Shown piece by piece: positions 17,801-27,447 of a stretch of DNA of 64,000 nucleotides. Numbering within the stretch: the stretch's first letter is position 1; each line of letters begins with the position of its first letter. The position numbers and the translations under genes are program-made. A model generated the notes under the pieces. It made no database searches, had not been told where the DNA came from, and was given only the letters and a program-made list of their open reading frames with translations. Source of the DNA: Streptomyces sp. NBC_01353 (GTDB lineage Bacteria > Actinomycetota > Actinomycetes > Streptomycetales > Streptomycetaceae); assembly GCF_036237275.1 (NCBI RefSeq), contig NZ_CP108352.1, positions 8,271,501 to 8,335,500 of the forward strand, written 5' to 3'.

Positions 17801-18567
17801 ATGACTCGCGACACGACTCCCGCACGACTCCGACTCGACCGGGCACTGGACTCTGTGGCCGTCACCTTTCGCGGTATGACAGCTCGCAGTGACGAGGCCC
17901 AGTGCGAGTGCCATTGGGGCAGCGGCGAAGAGCTTGCACAGCTGAAAGTCCCGGACGTGGAGCTTGACGTCGACCTGCTGCGCCGAACCTGGAACGCCCC
18001 CGACTGGAACGATCACGGGGCCGTACTCCGTCGCACCTTCCTCAATTCGCCAGGGAACTCGTCAACGGACGCGTGGATCCGACGTTCGCCGACTGGGTCA
18101 GGCAGTCGTTCGCTCGCGGCCACTGGCAACAGTGGCCCGCGGATCAGAGCGCGGCGGTCTGGGAGTTCCTGAACGCCTGGTGGACGCATAGCCTCATCGA
18201 ATCCGAACCCGTTTTCCCGGCGCACGAGCTCCTCAAGCTGTGCGCCGAGGCATCGGCCACGCTCGGCCCGTGGCTGGAGGTCTGGGAGGCGCTCGACCAT
18301 CCCGTCGCCGACCGGCACCTGGCCCAGGCGGCTTCTCTCTGGGAGTACGACCTGCTCGTGGACGACCTTCCATGGGAGACGTGGCACCTGGAGAACGCCG
18401 ACTCAGACGCCTGGCGCACCGAACTCGCAGCCTGGCTCGTCCGTGTCGCCCCCGCACGGCTGCACGCCCACGGCAGCTCCGAGGAACTGCTCCAGCGGAT
18501 ACGTCTGATAGGACTCCCCGGCCCCACCCGCTGGGACGACCCGCACTGGCCCAGCCACCGCTACTGA
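17801..18567 (+). pseudogene. Conserved Streptomyces protein broken by a one-base deletion
   Basis: Two adjoining frames form one ~250-residue protein. The first (from ATG 17801) reads MTRDTTPARLRLDRALDSVA through LKVPDVELDVDLLRRTW to HGAVLRRT. The second continues LPQFARELVNGRVDPTFADW through to HWPSHRY with TGA at 18567. They join near 18037: adding one C to the ACCTTCC stretch restores a single frame (RRT-LPQFAR). The full-length form resembles a widespread Streptomyces hypothetical of about 250 aa with unknown role. Either the gene is a recent pseudogene or the base is a sequencing error in a C run. Confidence 0.75.
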
Positions 18568-18639
18568 GGCATCCCCACAGCGCAGACCGCGGCGAAGCAG
18601 ACCACCACGCGGAAGCGGGCCTCCTAGGGCTGGCCCAGG

Positions 18640-18825
18640 TCAAGAGCGGTCGCGCTTGAGTGAGTCCTTGATGCCCTCGGCGTGCTCACGGACGCTCTTC
18701 GCCGTGTCGCGGATCTTGGTCTTTACCTGGTCAGTCCTGCCCTCGGACTCAAGTCGCTCATTGCCGGTGATCTTTCCGGCGACCTCCTTGAGCTTGCCCT
18801 TGGCCTTGTCCATGGCGCTGCTCAT
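18640..18825 (-). CDS. CsbD family stress-response protein
   Basis: A 61-residue, highly charged, helix-rich protein. It has the CsbD signature at its N-terminus (AMDKAKGKLKEVAGKITGNE) and a Lys/Asp/Glu-rich C-terminal helix (AKSVREHAEGIKDSLKRD). CsbD proteins are small cytosolic proteins induced by general stress; their biochemistry is unknown. The start is ATG 18825, because GGAGGGA lies 8 bases upstream. Earlier in-frame codons would add an unrelated tail. The gene is free-standing. Confidence 0.9.
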   Translation of the reverse strand: MSSAMDKAKGKLKEVAGKITGNERLESEGRTDQVKTKIRDTAKSVREHAEGIKDSLKRDRS

Positions 18826-19176
18826 GCCAGTGATCCCTCCTCGGTGGATCGGCCGCACGTCCAGGCTAGGTCCGGGTGGGCTGTGGTGCCTGCTGACGCG
18901 TGAGCGTCCACCACTGCAGTAGGGGTGCGCCTATGGCTTCCCTCCGCCGGGCACCGAAGGTTGTGATGACCTGGTCCCGACGGAGAAGCCGGAAGCCCCG
19001 CGGGGAGACGGGTCAGTTTCCCCGGATGATCAGCCAGGGAGCGATCAAGGTTGAAGCCCCTTCGACAAGAGAGCGATCCGCTCTGACGGCAGGACCCCTC
19101 GCTGGGGATATCCCCCCTTCCGATCCTGGGGCGCGCCTGATCGCGCCCCGTCGGTGGGCGAAACTAGCGTTCGGCC
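18826..19176. other. Divergent intergenic region, nothing recognised
   Basis: This 351-base gap lies between CsbD (leftward) and the serine hydrolase (rightward). Promoters for both are expected here. I see no gene and no clear palindrome. Confidence 0.35.
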
Positions 19177-20349
19177 ATGACTTCGACACGACGAAGGCGC
19201 CTCGCCGTGACACTCGGTGTCGCTGTGCTGCTCGCTGCCCAGGTGGCCACCGCTGTCGCCCAGCCGGCCCGTCCCTCCCCTGTGGAGCAGTTGCGCCGGG
19301 ACACCGAGGCGATCCACGCCCTCGGTATCAGCGGTGTGCAGGCCCGCGTGATCGCACCTGACGGCCGGCAGTCGGTCGCCACCAGCGGCACTGCCGACCT
19401 GAACACCGGCCGCCCAGTCTCTCCCGACGGTTACTTCCGTATGGCCAGCACGTCCAAGACGCTGGTCGCCACCGTGGTCCTCCAACTGGAGGCCGAGGGC
19501 AAGCTGTCCCTGCACGACACTGTCGACCACTGGCTGCCAGGAGCGATGAAGGGCACCGGCAACGACGGCAGCCGGATCACTATCCGCCAACTGCTCCAGC
19601 ACACCAGCGGGATCCACGACAACCTTCCCGGGTACACCACGCCGCAGGAGTACTACCAGCAGCGCCACGACGTCTACAGCCCAGAACAGCTGGTTGCCCT
19701 CGCCAAGGCCCCCGCGCCGGGCTCCCCGCGCAGCTGGAAGTACTCCAACACCGGCTACGTCCTGCTCGCCATGATCATCCAGAGGACCACCGGTCAACCC
19801 GCCCACCAGGAGATCGAAGACCGCATCCTGCGCCCGCTCGGCCTCGACCAGACCCGGTGGATGGGCACCTCGCCCACCCTTCCCCGGCCACACGCCAAGG
19901 CCTACCAGCTCTTCGGCCCCGGCACTGCGGTGGACGTCACCGACCAGATAGCGGTGGACCACGAGACCTCGTTCGCCACAACCACGCGGGACGAGAACCG
20001 CTTCCTCCGCGCGCTGCTCGCGGGCCGCCTGCTACCAACGCGGCAACTGGCCGAGATGAAGCGGACCGTCCCCGTGAGCGCGGAGGTCCAACAGTTCTGG
20101 CCCGGCGGCCGATACGGCCTCGGCCTGGTCGAACGCCCCTTGAGCTGCGGAGGAACCTACTGGAGCCACGAGGGCGGTGACGGCGGCTACATCACCCTCA
20201 ACGGCGTCACCGACGACGGCAGGCGAAGCGCCGTGGTCTCCATGTCCGAGGCACGCGGCGACACCCTGGAGCACGTACTGGACCAGGAGAAGGCGGCCAG
20301 CGCCCTGGTCGACCACGCACTGTGCGCCGGGCGCCCCAACACCCCGTGA
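19177..20349 (+). CDS. Secreted serine hydrolase, beta-lactamase/DD-peptidase fold
   Basis: A 390-residue protein. The Sec signal peptide (RRRRLA then VTLGVAVLLAAQVATAVA) is followed by a class C beta-lactamase / R61 DD-carboxypeptidase-type domain. Catalytic motifs are S91-T-S-K94 (SxxK), Y189-S-N191 (YxN) and a late HEGGDGG in place of the KTG triad. Family members hydrolyse D-Ala-D-Ala peptides, esters or beta-lactams in the cell envelope. HxG instead of KTG is common in the R61/esterase branch and points away from a classical beta-lactamase. Length is normal. Monocistronic. Confidence 0.9.
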   Translation: MTSTRRRRLAVTLGVAVLLAAQVATAVAQPARPSPVEQLRRDTEAIHALGISGVQARVIAPDGRQSVATSGTADLNTGRPVSPDGYFRMASTSKTLVATVVLQLEAEGKLSLHDTVDHWLPGAMKGTGNDGSRITIRQLLQHTSGIHDNLPGYTTPQEYYQQRHDVYSPEQLVALAKAPAPGSPRSWKYSNTGYVLLAMIIQRTTGQPAHQEIEDRILRPLGLDQTRWMGTSPTLPRPHAKAYQLFGPGTAVDVTDQIAVDHETSFATTTRDENRFLRALLAGRLLPTRQLAEMKRTVPVSAEVQQFWPGGRYGLGLVERPLSCGGTYWSHEGGDGGYITLNGVTDDGRRSAVVSMSEARGDTLEHVLDQEKAASALVDHALCAGRPNTP

Positions 20350-20820
20350 GCGGAAACGTCGTCGCGGTGGGCGGTGAGCTCGGCGCGGCGCTCGCTGGTG
20401 CCACGGGATCAGCGTTCCGCACGCCGTGGCCTCCCATGGCTCCATCTGGGCTCACCTCGATACCCCGTCTTCGCCGCCCACATCGCCGCTGTGGGCCCTG
20501 ACGATCCGCCCTTCCAGTGCCGCGCAAGGCAACGTTCGCCCTGTTCTGATGGCCGAGTCGTCGCCTGGTAGCGTCGCTCGCTTCGGCTGGGGCAGCCTGC
20601 TGGAGTCTGATGGGATGCATGGTGACTTCTCCAGATGGCAACGCCCTTGCCGCTGCGATGGCGAGGTCGCGACGACCTCCGGCCGTTCGCCTTTGTCCGC
20701 TCGATACGGGCTCACGAGCCCCCTTGTCTCACGTGCCCTGTCTTCGCCTCGAACCCTGCCCTGCACGGGCCTTGGGGAATTTGGTCTGATGCGGGGGTGG
20801 TGGCGTTTGGCTGGTCCGGG
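20350..20820. other. Intergenic, nothing recognised
   Basis: About 470 bases between two converging genes. Open frames exist on both strands but without gene-like codon use. No strong hairpin was found. Confidence 0.35.
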
Positions 20821-21390
20821 TCACCTTGTCGGGGCGATGTCTGCCCATAGGGCGGTGGCGTCGGGTGAGAGCGGTGCGATCTCTCCGCCTGACGCGTTGT
20901 CGTCTCCGTCCCACCACACACCCTGGCCGGATGCCAGGACACGTTCGTCCGTGCTCGCCTGCCAGCGGCCGTGCAGCACGTAGAGCACCCCCGCGTGCCC
21001 GAGTGGCAGCACGACCGGGCCGGCGATCTGGTCCACCTGGGCCGTCCAGTGGCCGCGCCGCACCATGATGTTGAGCACCCGGCAGGCGCCACCCGGCAAG
21101 TCGGCGGCCAGCGGGTGGTCGCCGGAGAAGGCGAACGGCTCGCCCGCGCGTGTCAGCAGCCGTTCGAACACCCCGGGGCAGGCCAGCCGCACGCCGTCGC
21201 CGGCCAGCAGGGTGAGCGTCCGGTCGATGCCTGGGAACGCCGAGAACGGCCCGGCCCCGTCGATATCGGCGACGCTCGCGCGCCATCCGAACTCCTCGGT
21301 ACCCGCCGGCCATGAAACGATCTCCCTGGTCGCGCCCCCGCCGTTGCGCCAACGGCCCGCCGTCAGTGTCTCGATATCGAAGCGGTGCAT
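20821..21390 (-). CDS. HutD/Ves family protein
   Basis: A 189-residue bicupin-like protein. It carries the HutD signature WRNGGGATREI near the N-terminus, FGWRASVADIDGAGPFSAFPGIDR in the middle and LNIMVRRG later. HutD/Ves proteins are linked by context in other bacteria to histidine utilisation or cold response; their activity is unproven. The start is ATG 21390, with AGGAG 7 bases upstream. Upstream in-frame codons are not protein-like. No hut genes lie nearby, so context does not support a histidine role here. Confidence 0.85.
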   Translation of the reverse strand: MHRFDIETLTAGRWRNGGGATREIVSWPAGTEEFGWRASVADIDGAGPFSAFPGIDRTLTLLAGDGVRLACPGVFERLLTRAGEPFAFSGDHPLAADLPGGACRVLNIMVRRGHWTAQVDQIAGPVVLPLGHAGVLYVLHGRWQASTDERVLASGQGVWWDGDDNASGGEIAPLSPDATALWADIAPTR

Positions 21391-21649
21391 GGGCGGGCTC
21401 CTGACCTGCGTGCGGTACGAGTGCGGATCACACCTGCTCGTCGACCTCGGCCCCGGCGCCATCGTGACGACCGCGTGGAGTGCCGAGTCACCGACCTTGG
21501 TGTGCTCGGTCGACGGAGTGTATGCGTCGGTGGGGTGGTGGTGCGCTCCTCGCCGTGCTGACCGTTGTGCTGTGTGTGCTGCGTGTCCTGGCACGCCGAA
21601 GCGCTGCGGGCACCCCGAAGGGCGGCCCGCAGCACTCGTCATCCGCGTG

Positions 21650-24600
21650 TCATCGTGCCGGCCAGTGCGGCCATGTCGGAGCGTACGAGCACCAGTATTC
21701 GGTGCAGCCGACCCGGTAGGCCCGGGTGACCGTCTCCGTGACCGATGCGCCCGAGCGGTCCTCGGCGGTGACCTTGAGGGAGACCCAGCCGGTCTTCATC
21801 GCCGGTACGGTCACCCGCCGTACGTCGTCCCGCCCGCCGACACGCGCCGCCTGCCACGTGGCGCCGTCGTCCGTGGAGTACTGCACCGACACCCGGTCCA
21901 CGTCCGCGCCGCCGCGCACACCCGCCTGGCGCCCGATCTCCAGCCCGAACGTGAACTCCCGTTCCTCCGGCGCCGAGTTGTCGCCGTCGAGCGCCGCCAT
22001 GTCGTAGCGCGTGTCGAGGAGCGGCAGCGGGCTCTCGCCGGCGGTGTGCTCCGAGCGGAACCGCCAGACGTCCGTGACGTGCGTACCAAGGGACCAGTCG
22101 GGATGGTCGCGGTGTGCCGTCGACGTCAGCTCGTACCACTGCCCACGGCGCGGCACGTCGAAGGTGCCCTGCCCCGGCTGGTCGTTGCGTGCGACGAGCC
22201 GGCCCGAGTCCTCGCGCAGCATCGTCTCACCCGACTCCAGATCCCTCGCCGGATCCGACCGGTGACCCGCCGCGTCCGAGAACATCGGCAGCGAGAGGCG
22301 CAGCTTGTCCCCGTCGCGCGTGGCCTGGGCGCGGCCGTCGGGGCCGGTCACCGAAAGAGACGGGTTGAACGGGCCGGTCAGCCAGTTGTCCCTGACCGTA
22401 CGTCCCTCGCGGTAGACGGTCGGATTCGAGTACTGCACGCCGAGCGGGCCGTCGGCGTCGATCGCGTACTCGAACGTGGCCGTCGTCCACGGCACGTCCG
22501 GTGTGTAGTACGCCGTCATCCGATGCGGGGCACGGAACAGCGTCGACTGCTGCGCCAACCGCAGCCCCTGGTGGGTGACCCAGCCGTAGATCCCCTTCGG
22601 GTCGTTCGGGTATCCGGTGGTGCGGAAGGTGTGTTCCACGCCGGCCAGGTCACGGCGGCGGTCCTGCCAGTGTGCACCGGCAGGAACGCCGTCGTCGTGC
22701 TTGTGGAAGGTGAAATAGGTGCGGTCGCCGTTGCGTTCGCCCTTGATCCGCAGCGTCACCTCCCCCTGGGCAAGCCGCTCTCGCAGCAGCGCCACGCCGA
22801 GCGCGTCGATGCCGAGCGGCGGATCCGCCGCGTCGATCGACGCATAGCCGGACATCAGGATCGCCGCCGGCCCCTGCGCCTTGATCGCCGCGTAGCGCCG
22901 GTCCCGTTCCTCCGAGGGCACGGGCCAGCCCGTCTCGAAGAGCACGATCCGGTCCTTCAGCTCCAGGCCGGTCAGGTCCTCGCCGCCGCCGACGTCCACG
23001 ACCTGCTTCTCCATGTCCCAGTCCATCCGGCCCCAGGACACAAGCCGCACCGGTACGTCCACCGGGGCCCCAGTGCCGCCGACCGTCGTCGCGAGGACGT
23101 ACGGCTGCTCCCAGGACGCGGCCGAGAAGTACGTCAGCCCGGGTATCCGGGCGCTGCCCACGGCGTACGACTTGTACGCGCCGCCGAAGATCGGCGCTGC
23201 CAGCCCCGTCGTCGGCCGGTCCGCCCCGGTCGACGAGACGATCCCCGTCGCCGAGCCCTGCTCGTTGATCCGCATCTCCGGATCGTCGATGCCCATGGTG
23301 ACCGGCTTCGCCGCGGACAGGTCAGCCTTCAGCGTGCGGTCGCCGGTCAGGGAGACACGCTGTGCGATTGCGACGGAGGTCTCGGGAACGCTTGCCTCGC
23401 CGTGCGCGACGTACTCCCACACCCCGCCGAAGACCCGGTAGTCGCCGACCGGCACCCGGATCGATTCGGGCTCCGTCGTGAGGCCGACGAGCTGCGAGTC
23501 ACCCGTCTTCTCGTTCTGCACCACGAGGTTCGTGTACGCCGCTTCGACGCCTGCCCGCTTCGCGGGGGGTTGGAGGGTGAGCGTGGCGCTCGGCCCCTCC
23601 GCGTCCACACCGACGGGCGTGCGCGCGGTGCTGCCGTCGCTGCCCCGCGCTGTGATCCAGGAGCTGTGGACGCCGGGGGAGACCCTGCTCGTGTCGATCC
23701 GTACGGTCGTGGAGGCCGTACCGCCGGCCGGGACCGTGAGCTGCCGCGCGGTGAGCGCGACCGGAGCCTTCCCGCTCAGGGAGAGGCTGAGTCGGACGTC
23801 CTTGCCGCCGCTGTTGCGGTACGTGACCGTGCGCGTCGGAGCGCCCGTGTAGGGCCAGGCCAGTTCGGCTGAGACCGCCGCGGGGGTGGCGGTGACCCGG
23901 GACGCGAGCGCGTCGGGCACGTCCACGCTGCCCGAGCCCTGCTCGTACACGCCCGCGCCGTCGACGGGGTCGGCGGTGGCGACCAGCGCCGCCTTGAGCT
24001 GCTGGGAGCTCCAGTCGGGGTGCCGCTGCTTGAGGATGGCGGCGGCGCCGGAGACATGAGGCGTCGCCATCGACGTGCCGCTGATCGTCGCGTAGAACTC
24101 GCTGCCCGCGGCGTCGTCGAGGGTGCCGGCCGCGCGGGCGGCGGTGATCGCGCTGCCCGGTGCGGTGATCTCGGGCTTGACGCCGCCGTCGGCGACCGCG
24201 GGACCGCGGGAGGAGAACGAGGACATGGCGCCCTCCTTCGTCACCGACCCGACCGTCAGGGCGCTGGGTGCCGCTGCCGGCGCGCCGATCGTGCGCGGTG
24301 CGCCGTCGTTGCCTGCGGCGACGACGAACAGCGGCCCCCCGTCGGCCGACAGGGTCTCGACCGCCTGCGACAGCGGATCGCTGCCGTCGCTCGGCAGACT
24401 GGAGCCGAGACTCATGGAGACGATGTCGGCGTGCTGGGCGGCCGCCCACTCCATCCCTTCGAGGATCCAGCTGATGTATCCGGAGCCGCCCCCGTCGAGG
24501 ACCTTGCCGACGAGCAGGTCAGCCCCCGGCGCCACGCCCTTGTACCGGCCCTGCGAGGCGGCACCGCTGCCGGCTACGGTCGACGCGACGTGCGTCCCGT

Positions 24601-25387
24601 GGCCGTTGCGGTCGGCGACGCTCTCGTCCCAGGTGAAGTTCTGCTCGGCGGTGACCTTGTTCTTCAGATCCGGGTGGGCAGGGTCGTAACCGGTGTCGAG
24701 CACCGCGACCTTCACGCCCTTGCCGTCGAGGCCCTTGCGCCATGCCTCCGGGGCGCCGGTCATGGCGACGGACCGGTCCAGGCTCGCCTTCACCTTGGCG
24801 TCGAGCCACAACTTCCCGGAGGCGGCGGTACGTGACGTGCCGCCGCCCGTACCCGCGAGGAAGCCATGCCAGGCCGTCGCCGCCTCCGACTTGCGCACGG
24901 TACGGGCTGTCAGCCCGAGCGCCGGGTACGTCTCCCGCTGGGCCGAGCCACGCAGCGCTGGCCCGCTTTGTGCCGTCGCGATGAGTGGGATGTCCGACCG
25001 GGCGGCATCGTCGTACCCCTGCGCGGCGAGCACAGTGACGTCGAAGAGCTGCCGGTCCACACGCCCGTCCGCGAGGGCCTGCGTGGCGTCCACGGGGATG
25101 ACGTACTCGTGGTCGTCGACCCTGGCCCGTGTGAACGCGATGTGCTCCCGGCCCCTGCCCGGACTCACCCCGCTGACCTGAATCCCGCTCCCGCTCCCGG
25201 CGAAACTGACCCGGTCCCCGCTCACCAGCGTGACCGTCCGCTGCCCCGGTACGGGACCACCTGACACCCCTGCCCGCGCGGGCCCCGGTCGGGCGGCCTC
25301 CGGCTCGGCGGCCGCGGGCAGCCCGGTGGCCAACAGCGTCACCGCGCCGGCCGCGACGACGGCCGCGGTCCTTGATCTCGATCTCAT
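21650..25387 (-). CDS. Large secreted S8 (subtilisin-like) serine protease
   Basis: A 1245-residue protease starting at ATG 25387, where a Sec signal begins (MRSRSRTAAVVAAGAV, cleavage after PAAA). A propeptide of about 170 residues precedes the S8 domain. In this numbering the catalytic set is Asp231 (VAVLDTGYDPAHPD), His263 (RNGHGTHVAS), oxyanion Asn360 (AAGNDG) and Ser439 (SGTSMATPHVSG). About 750 residues of beta-rich C-terminal domains follow, ending TEYWCSYAPTW. The length matches the 1200-1300-aa Streptomyces S8 proteases. A GGGAG lies 12-14 bases before the ATG. Monocistronic and extracellular; the target is unknown. Confidence 0.9.
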   Translation of the reverse strand: MRSRSRTAAVVAAGAVTLLATGLPAAAEPEAARPGPARAGVSGGPVPGQRTVTLVSGDRVSFAGSGSGIQVSGVSPGRGREHIAFTRARVDDHEYVIPVDATQALADGRVDRQLFDVTVLAAQGYDDAARSDIPLIATAQSGPALRGSAQRETYPALGLTARTVRKSEAATAWHGFLAGTGGGTSRTAASGKLWLDAKVKASLDRSVAMTGAPEAWRKGLDGKGVKVAVLDTGYDPAHPDLKNKVTAEQNFTWDESVADRNGHGTHVASTVAGSGAASQGRYKGVAPGADLLVGKVLDGGGSGYISWILEGMEWAAAQHADIVSMSLGSSLPSDGSDPLSQAVETLSADGGPLFVVAAGNDGAPRTIGAPAAAPSALTVGSVTKEGAMSSFSSRGPAVADGGVKPEITAPGSAITAARAAGTLDDAAGSEFYATISGTSMATPHVSGAAAILKQRHPDWSSQQLKAALVATADPVDGAGVYEQGSGSVDVPDALASRVTATPAAVSAELAWPYTGAPTRTVTYRNSGGKDVRLSLSLSGKAPVALTARQLTVPAGGTASTTVRIDTSRVSPGVHSSWITARGSDGSTARTPVGVDAEGPSATLTLQPPAKRAGVEAAYTNLVVQNEKTGDSQLVGLTTEPESIRVPVGDYRVFGGVWEYVAHGEASVPETSVAIAQRVSLTGDRTLKADLSAAKPVTMGIDDPEMRINEQGSATGIVSSTGADRPTTGLAAPIFGGAYKSYAVGSARIPGLTYFSAASWEQPYVLATTVGGTGAPVDVPVRLVSWGRMDWDMEKQVVDVGGGEDLTGLELKDRIVLFETGWPVPSEERDRRYAAIKAQGPAAILMSGYASIDAADPPLGIDALGVALLRERLAQGEVTLRIKGERNGDRTYFTFHKHDDGVPAGAHWQDRRRDLAGVEHTFRTTGYPNDPKGIYGWVTHQGLRLAQQSTLFRAPHRMTAYYTPDVPWTTATFEYAIDADGPLGVQYSNPTVYREGRTVRDNWLTGPFNPSLSVTGPDGRAQATRDGDKLRLSLPMFSDAAGHRSDPARDLESGETMLREDSGRLVARNDQPGQGTFDVPRRGQWYELTSTAHRDHPDWSLGTHVTDVWRFRSEHTAGESPLPLLDTRYDMAALDGDNSAPEEREFTFGLEIGRQAGVRGGADVDRVSVQYSTDDGATWQAARVGGRDDVRRVTVPAMKTGWVSLKVTAEDRSGASVTETVTRAYRVGCTEYWCSYAPTWPHWPAR

Positions 25388-25658
25388 CCGCTGTACCAAC
25401 TCCCTGAAGGCGTCGGGAACTTCACAGGGAGCACATTGGAGCCATGAGTCGCCGCCGTGACAGGGGATCGGAAGGGCGGAAGGCCGCCATGGCACAACAC
25501 CGCCACACCCGGGCGCCCCAGCACTCCACGTCTGCACCTCTCGGTCGCGCGGGCTCCGCCGGCCGACCGGGGCGTCGGGCGCCCGTCTCGGCGCAGCCGA
25601 TCCTTGAGAGCTGTTCAATGTGCGCTGTGCATGCCTCTGCCTACGGCTTGCATCAGGC

Positions 25659-27237
25659 CTAGGACGCCCGCCAGACCGTCATGTCCCCGGTCAAGAAGCT
25701 GAACCCTCCCTCCGGCAGGGCGGTCGACTTCACCTGGACGACGAACAGTGCGATGTCTCCGGAGCGGTGCTTGATGCAGATCTCGCTGCCGGCCGCCGCC
25801 GCGGCCAGCGGGAGACTGTGGCTTGGAGCGACGGTGAGGGCGGCGCGGCACGCATCGAGGGAGGCCCCCGGCTTGCCGTGGTGCATGCTGATCAGGCTGG
25901 TGCCACTCTCCAGAGCGCAGGACTGCTTGCAGGCGAGGCGGATGTCCCCCTTGCGGTCCTTGCGCTCGACCGGCTCCTTGATGTTCAAGGAGTTCTTCTC
26001 GTCCAGCATCTGGAACGGGTGCGCGACGGTTTGAGGCGCCTTGGGCGCGGTCGAGGAGGGGCGCGACGTCCCCGGTGTCCGGCTGCCGTCCTCTGCAGCG
26101 GAAGACGACGCCGTCGGACCGGGTGTCTTGGACGCGGAGGGTGCACGGTCGCGGAGCCGGTCCGCAGTGTCCATGATCGCCAATGTCAGGCCCGTCAGGA
26201 GGAGGGCTCCGGCCGTGATGGCGGCCGCGGTGATGAGCGCGGTGCGTCGCCTTCGGGACCGCCGCTCGTCCGGCCCCAGCGGCTGCGGCCGCGGGACCAG
26301 CGGCAGCGTGTGCACCGGGGTGGGGTCGGGGACCGGAGCCGGAACCGTAGGCTCCGGCCCCATGACCTCCCGCCAGACGGCCGGACCCGCGCCTGCGTCG
26401 GCGTCCCGGCCGAGTCGTTGCCGGCACCACTCGACGACCTCCGCCGGGGTGGCCCGCTCCTCCGGATCGGCGGCCAGGCATCGGGCGATCAGCGGACGGA
26501 GCTGTGTGGGAAGACGGGAGAGGTCGGGTTCGGAGTGCACGATGCGGTACAGCACGCTGACCGAGGGGCCGTCGCCGTACAGCGGCTCTCCCAGTGCCGC
26601 GAAGGCTGCCGTCTGACCGAGCGCGAAAACATCTGCCGCCGCCGTGAGTTCGCCCGCGGACGCCTGCTCGGGGGCCATGTACGAGGGCGTGCCGATGGTG
26701 GTGCCCGTTGCTGTGTGCGAGGTGACGTCAGAGGCGAGCGAGATGCCAAAGTCGATCACCCGCGGCCCGTCGGCGGCCAGCAGCACGTTCGACGGCTTCA
26801 GGTCCCGGTGCACGATTCCCGCACTGTGGATGGCTTGCAGCGCCTCAGCGACGCCCGCCATCAGCCACAAGCACCGCCGGCACCGGCAGCGGTCCGCGCC
26901 GGGCGACGGCCTCGGCCAGGGACGGCCCGGGCACTTACAGCGTCGCCAGCCAGGGCGGTACACCGTCCGCGTCGGCGTCGATCAGTTCGGCGGTGTATGC
27001 GCCCCGGACCCGTTGGGCAGCCTTTATCTCCCGGCGGAACCGGTGCCGGAAGGCCGGGGCGTCAGTCAGCTCCGGCCGTACGACCTTGATCGCCACCGGT
27101 CGGCCGTCCGGTGTGTGCGACAGATAGACCCGGCCCATGCCGCCCGCGCCGAGCTGCCCAACGGGGCCGCAGTCAAGGCCGGACTGAATCGTTCGATCTC
27201 GGATGCCGGATGGGGGGTGTTCCTCTCGTGCGGCCAC
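25659..27237 (-). pseudogene. Membrane Ser/Thr protein kinase, disrupted
   Basis: The 5' part (27237 leftward) codes LGAGGMGRVYL (P-loop), VAIKVV (catalytic Lys) and up to PPWLATL. A TAA at 26937-26935 follows where the family has Tyr, and the frame continues VPGPSLAEAVARRGPLPVPA. An extra T at 26869-26870 then shifts it. The shifted frame continues intact: HSAGIVHRDLKPSNVLL, VIDFGIS, APEQ, a membrane span (ALITAAAITAGALLLTG) and a ~180-residue external domain. Two independent lesions separate the ATP site from the catalytic loop, so no full kinase can be made. In Streptomyces such PASTA-less kinases sense the envelope or ligands. Confidence 0.8.
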
Positions 27238-27447
27238 ACCGCACAGTCAATGTTCCATCCGGGAGTTGCGTTGGACATTGTGGAGGACTCTACGCGCGTC
27301 GGAATCGGCGTCGACATATGAGAAAGCACCAGACCTCACCGGCGCAGTTGGAGAAATGGCCACAACCTTTCGGCAGGGGACGCCATACGTCCCGAGCCAG
27401 GAGAGAATTCCGGACGCACTGTCCGAAAGAATCAAAAGGAATGATCC

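Noticed and set aside
20350-20820. Several 60-100-codon frames between the serine hydrolase and HutD
   Set aside because: Overlapping on both strands with similar poor codon statistics, so none is supported.
21065-23872. 935-codon plus-strand open frame
   Set aside because: It is antisense to the HutD and S8 protease genes, whose motifs and codon bias are clear. Long antisense frames are expected in DNA with very high G/C at third positions.
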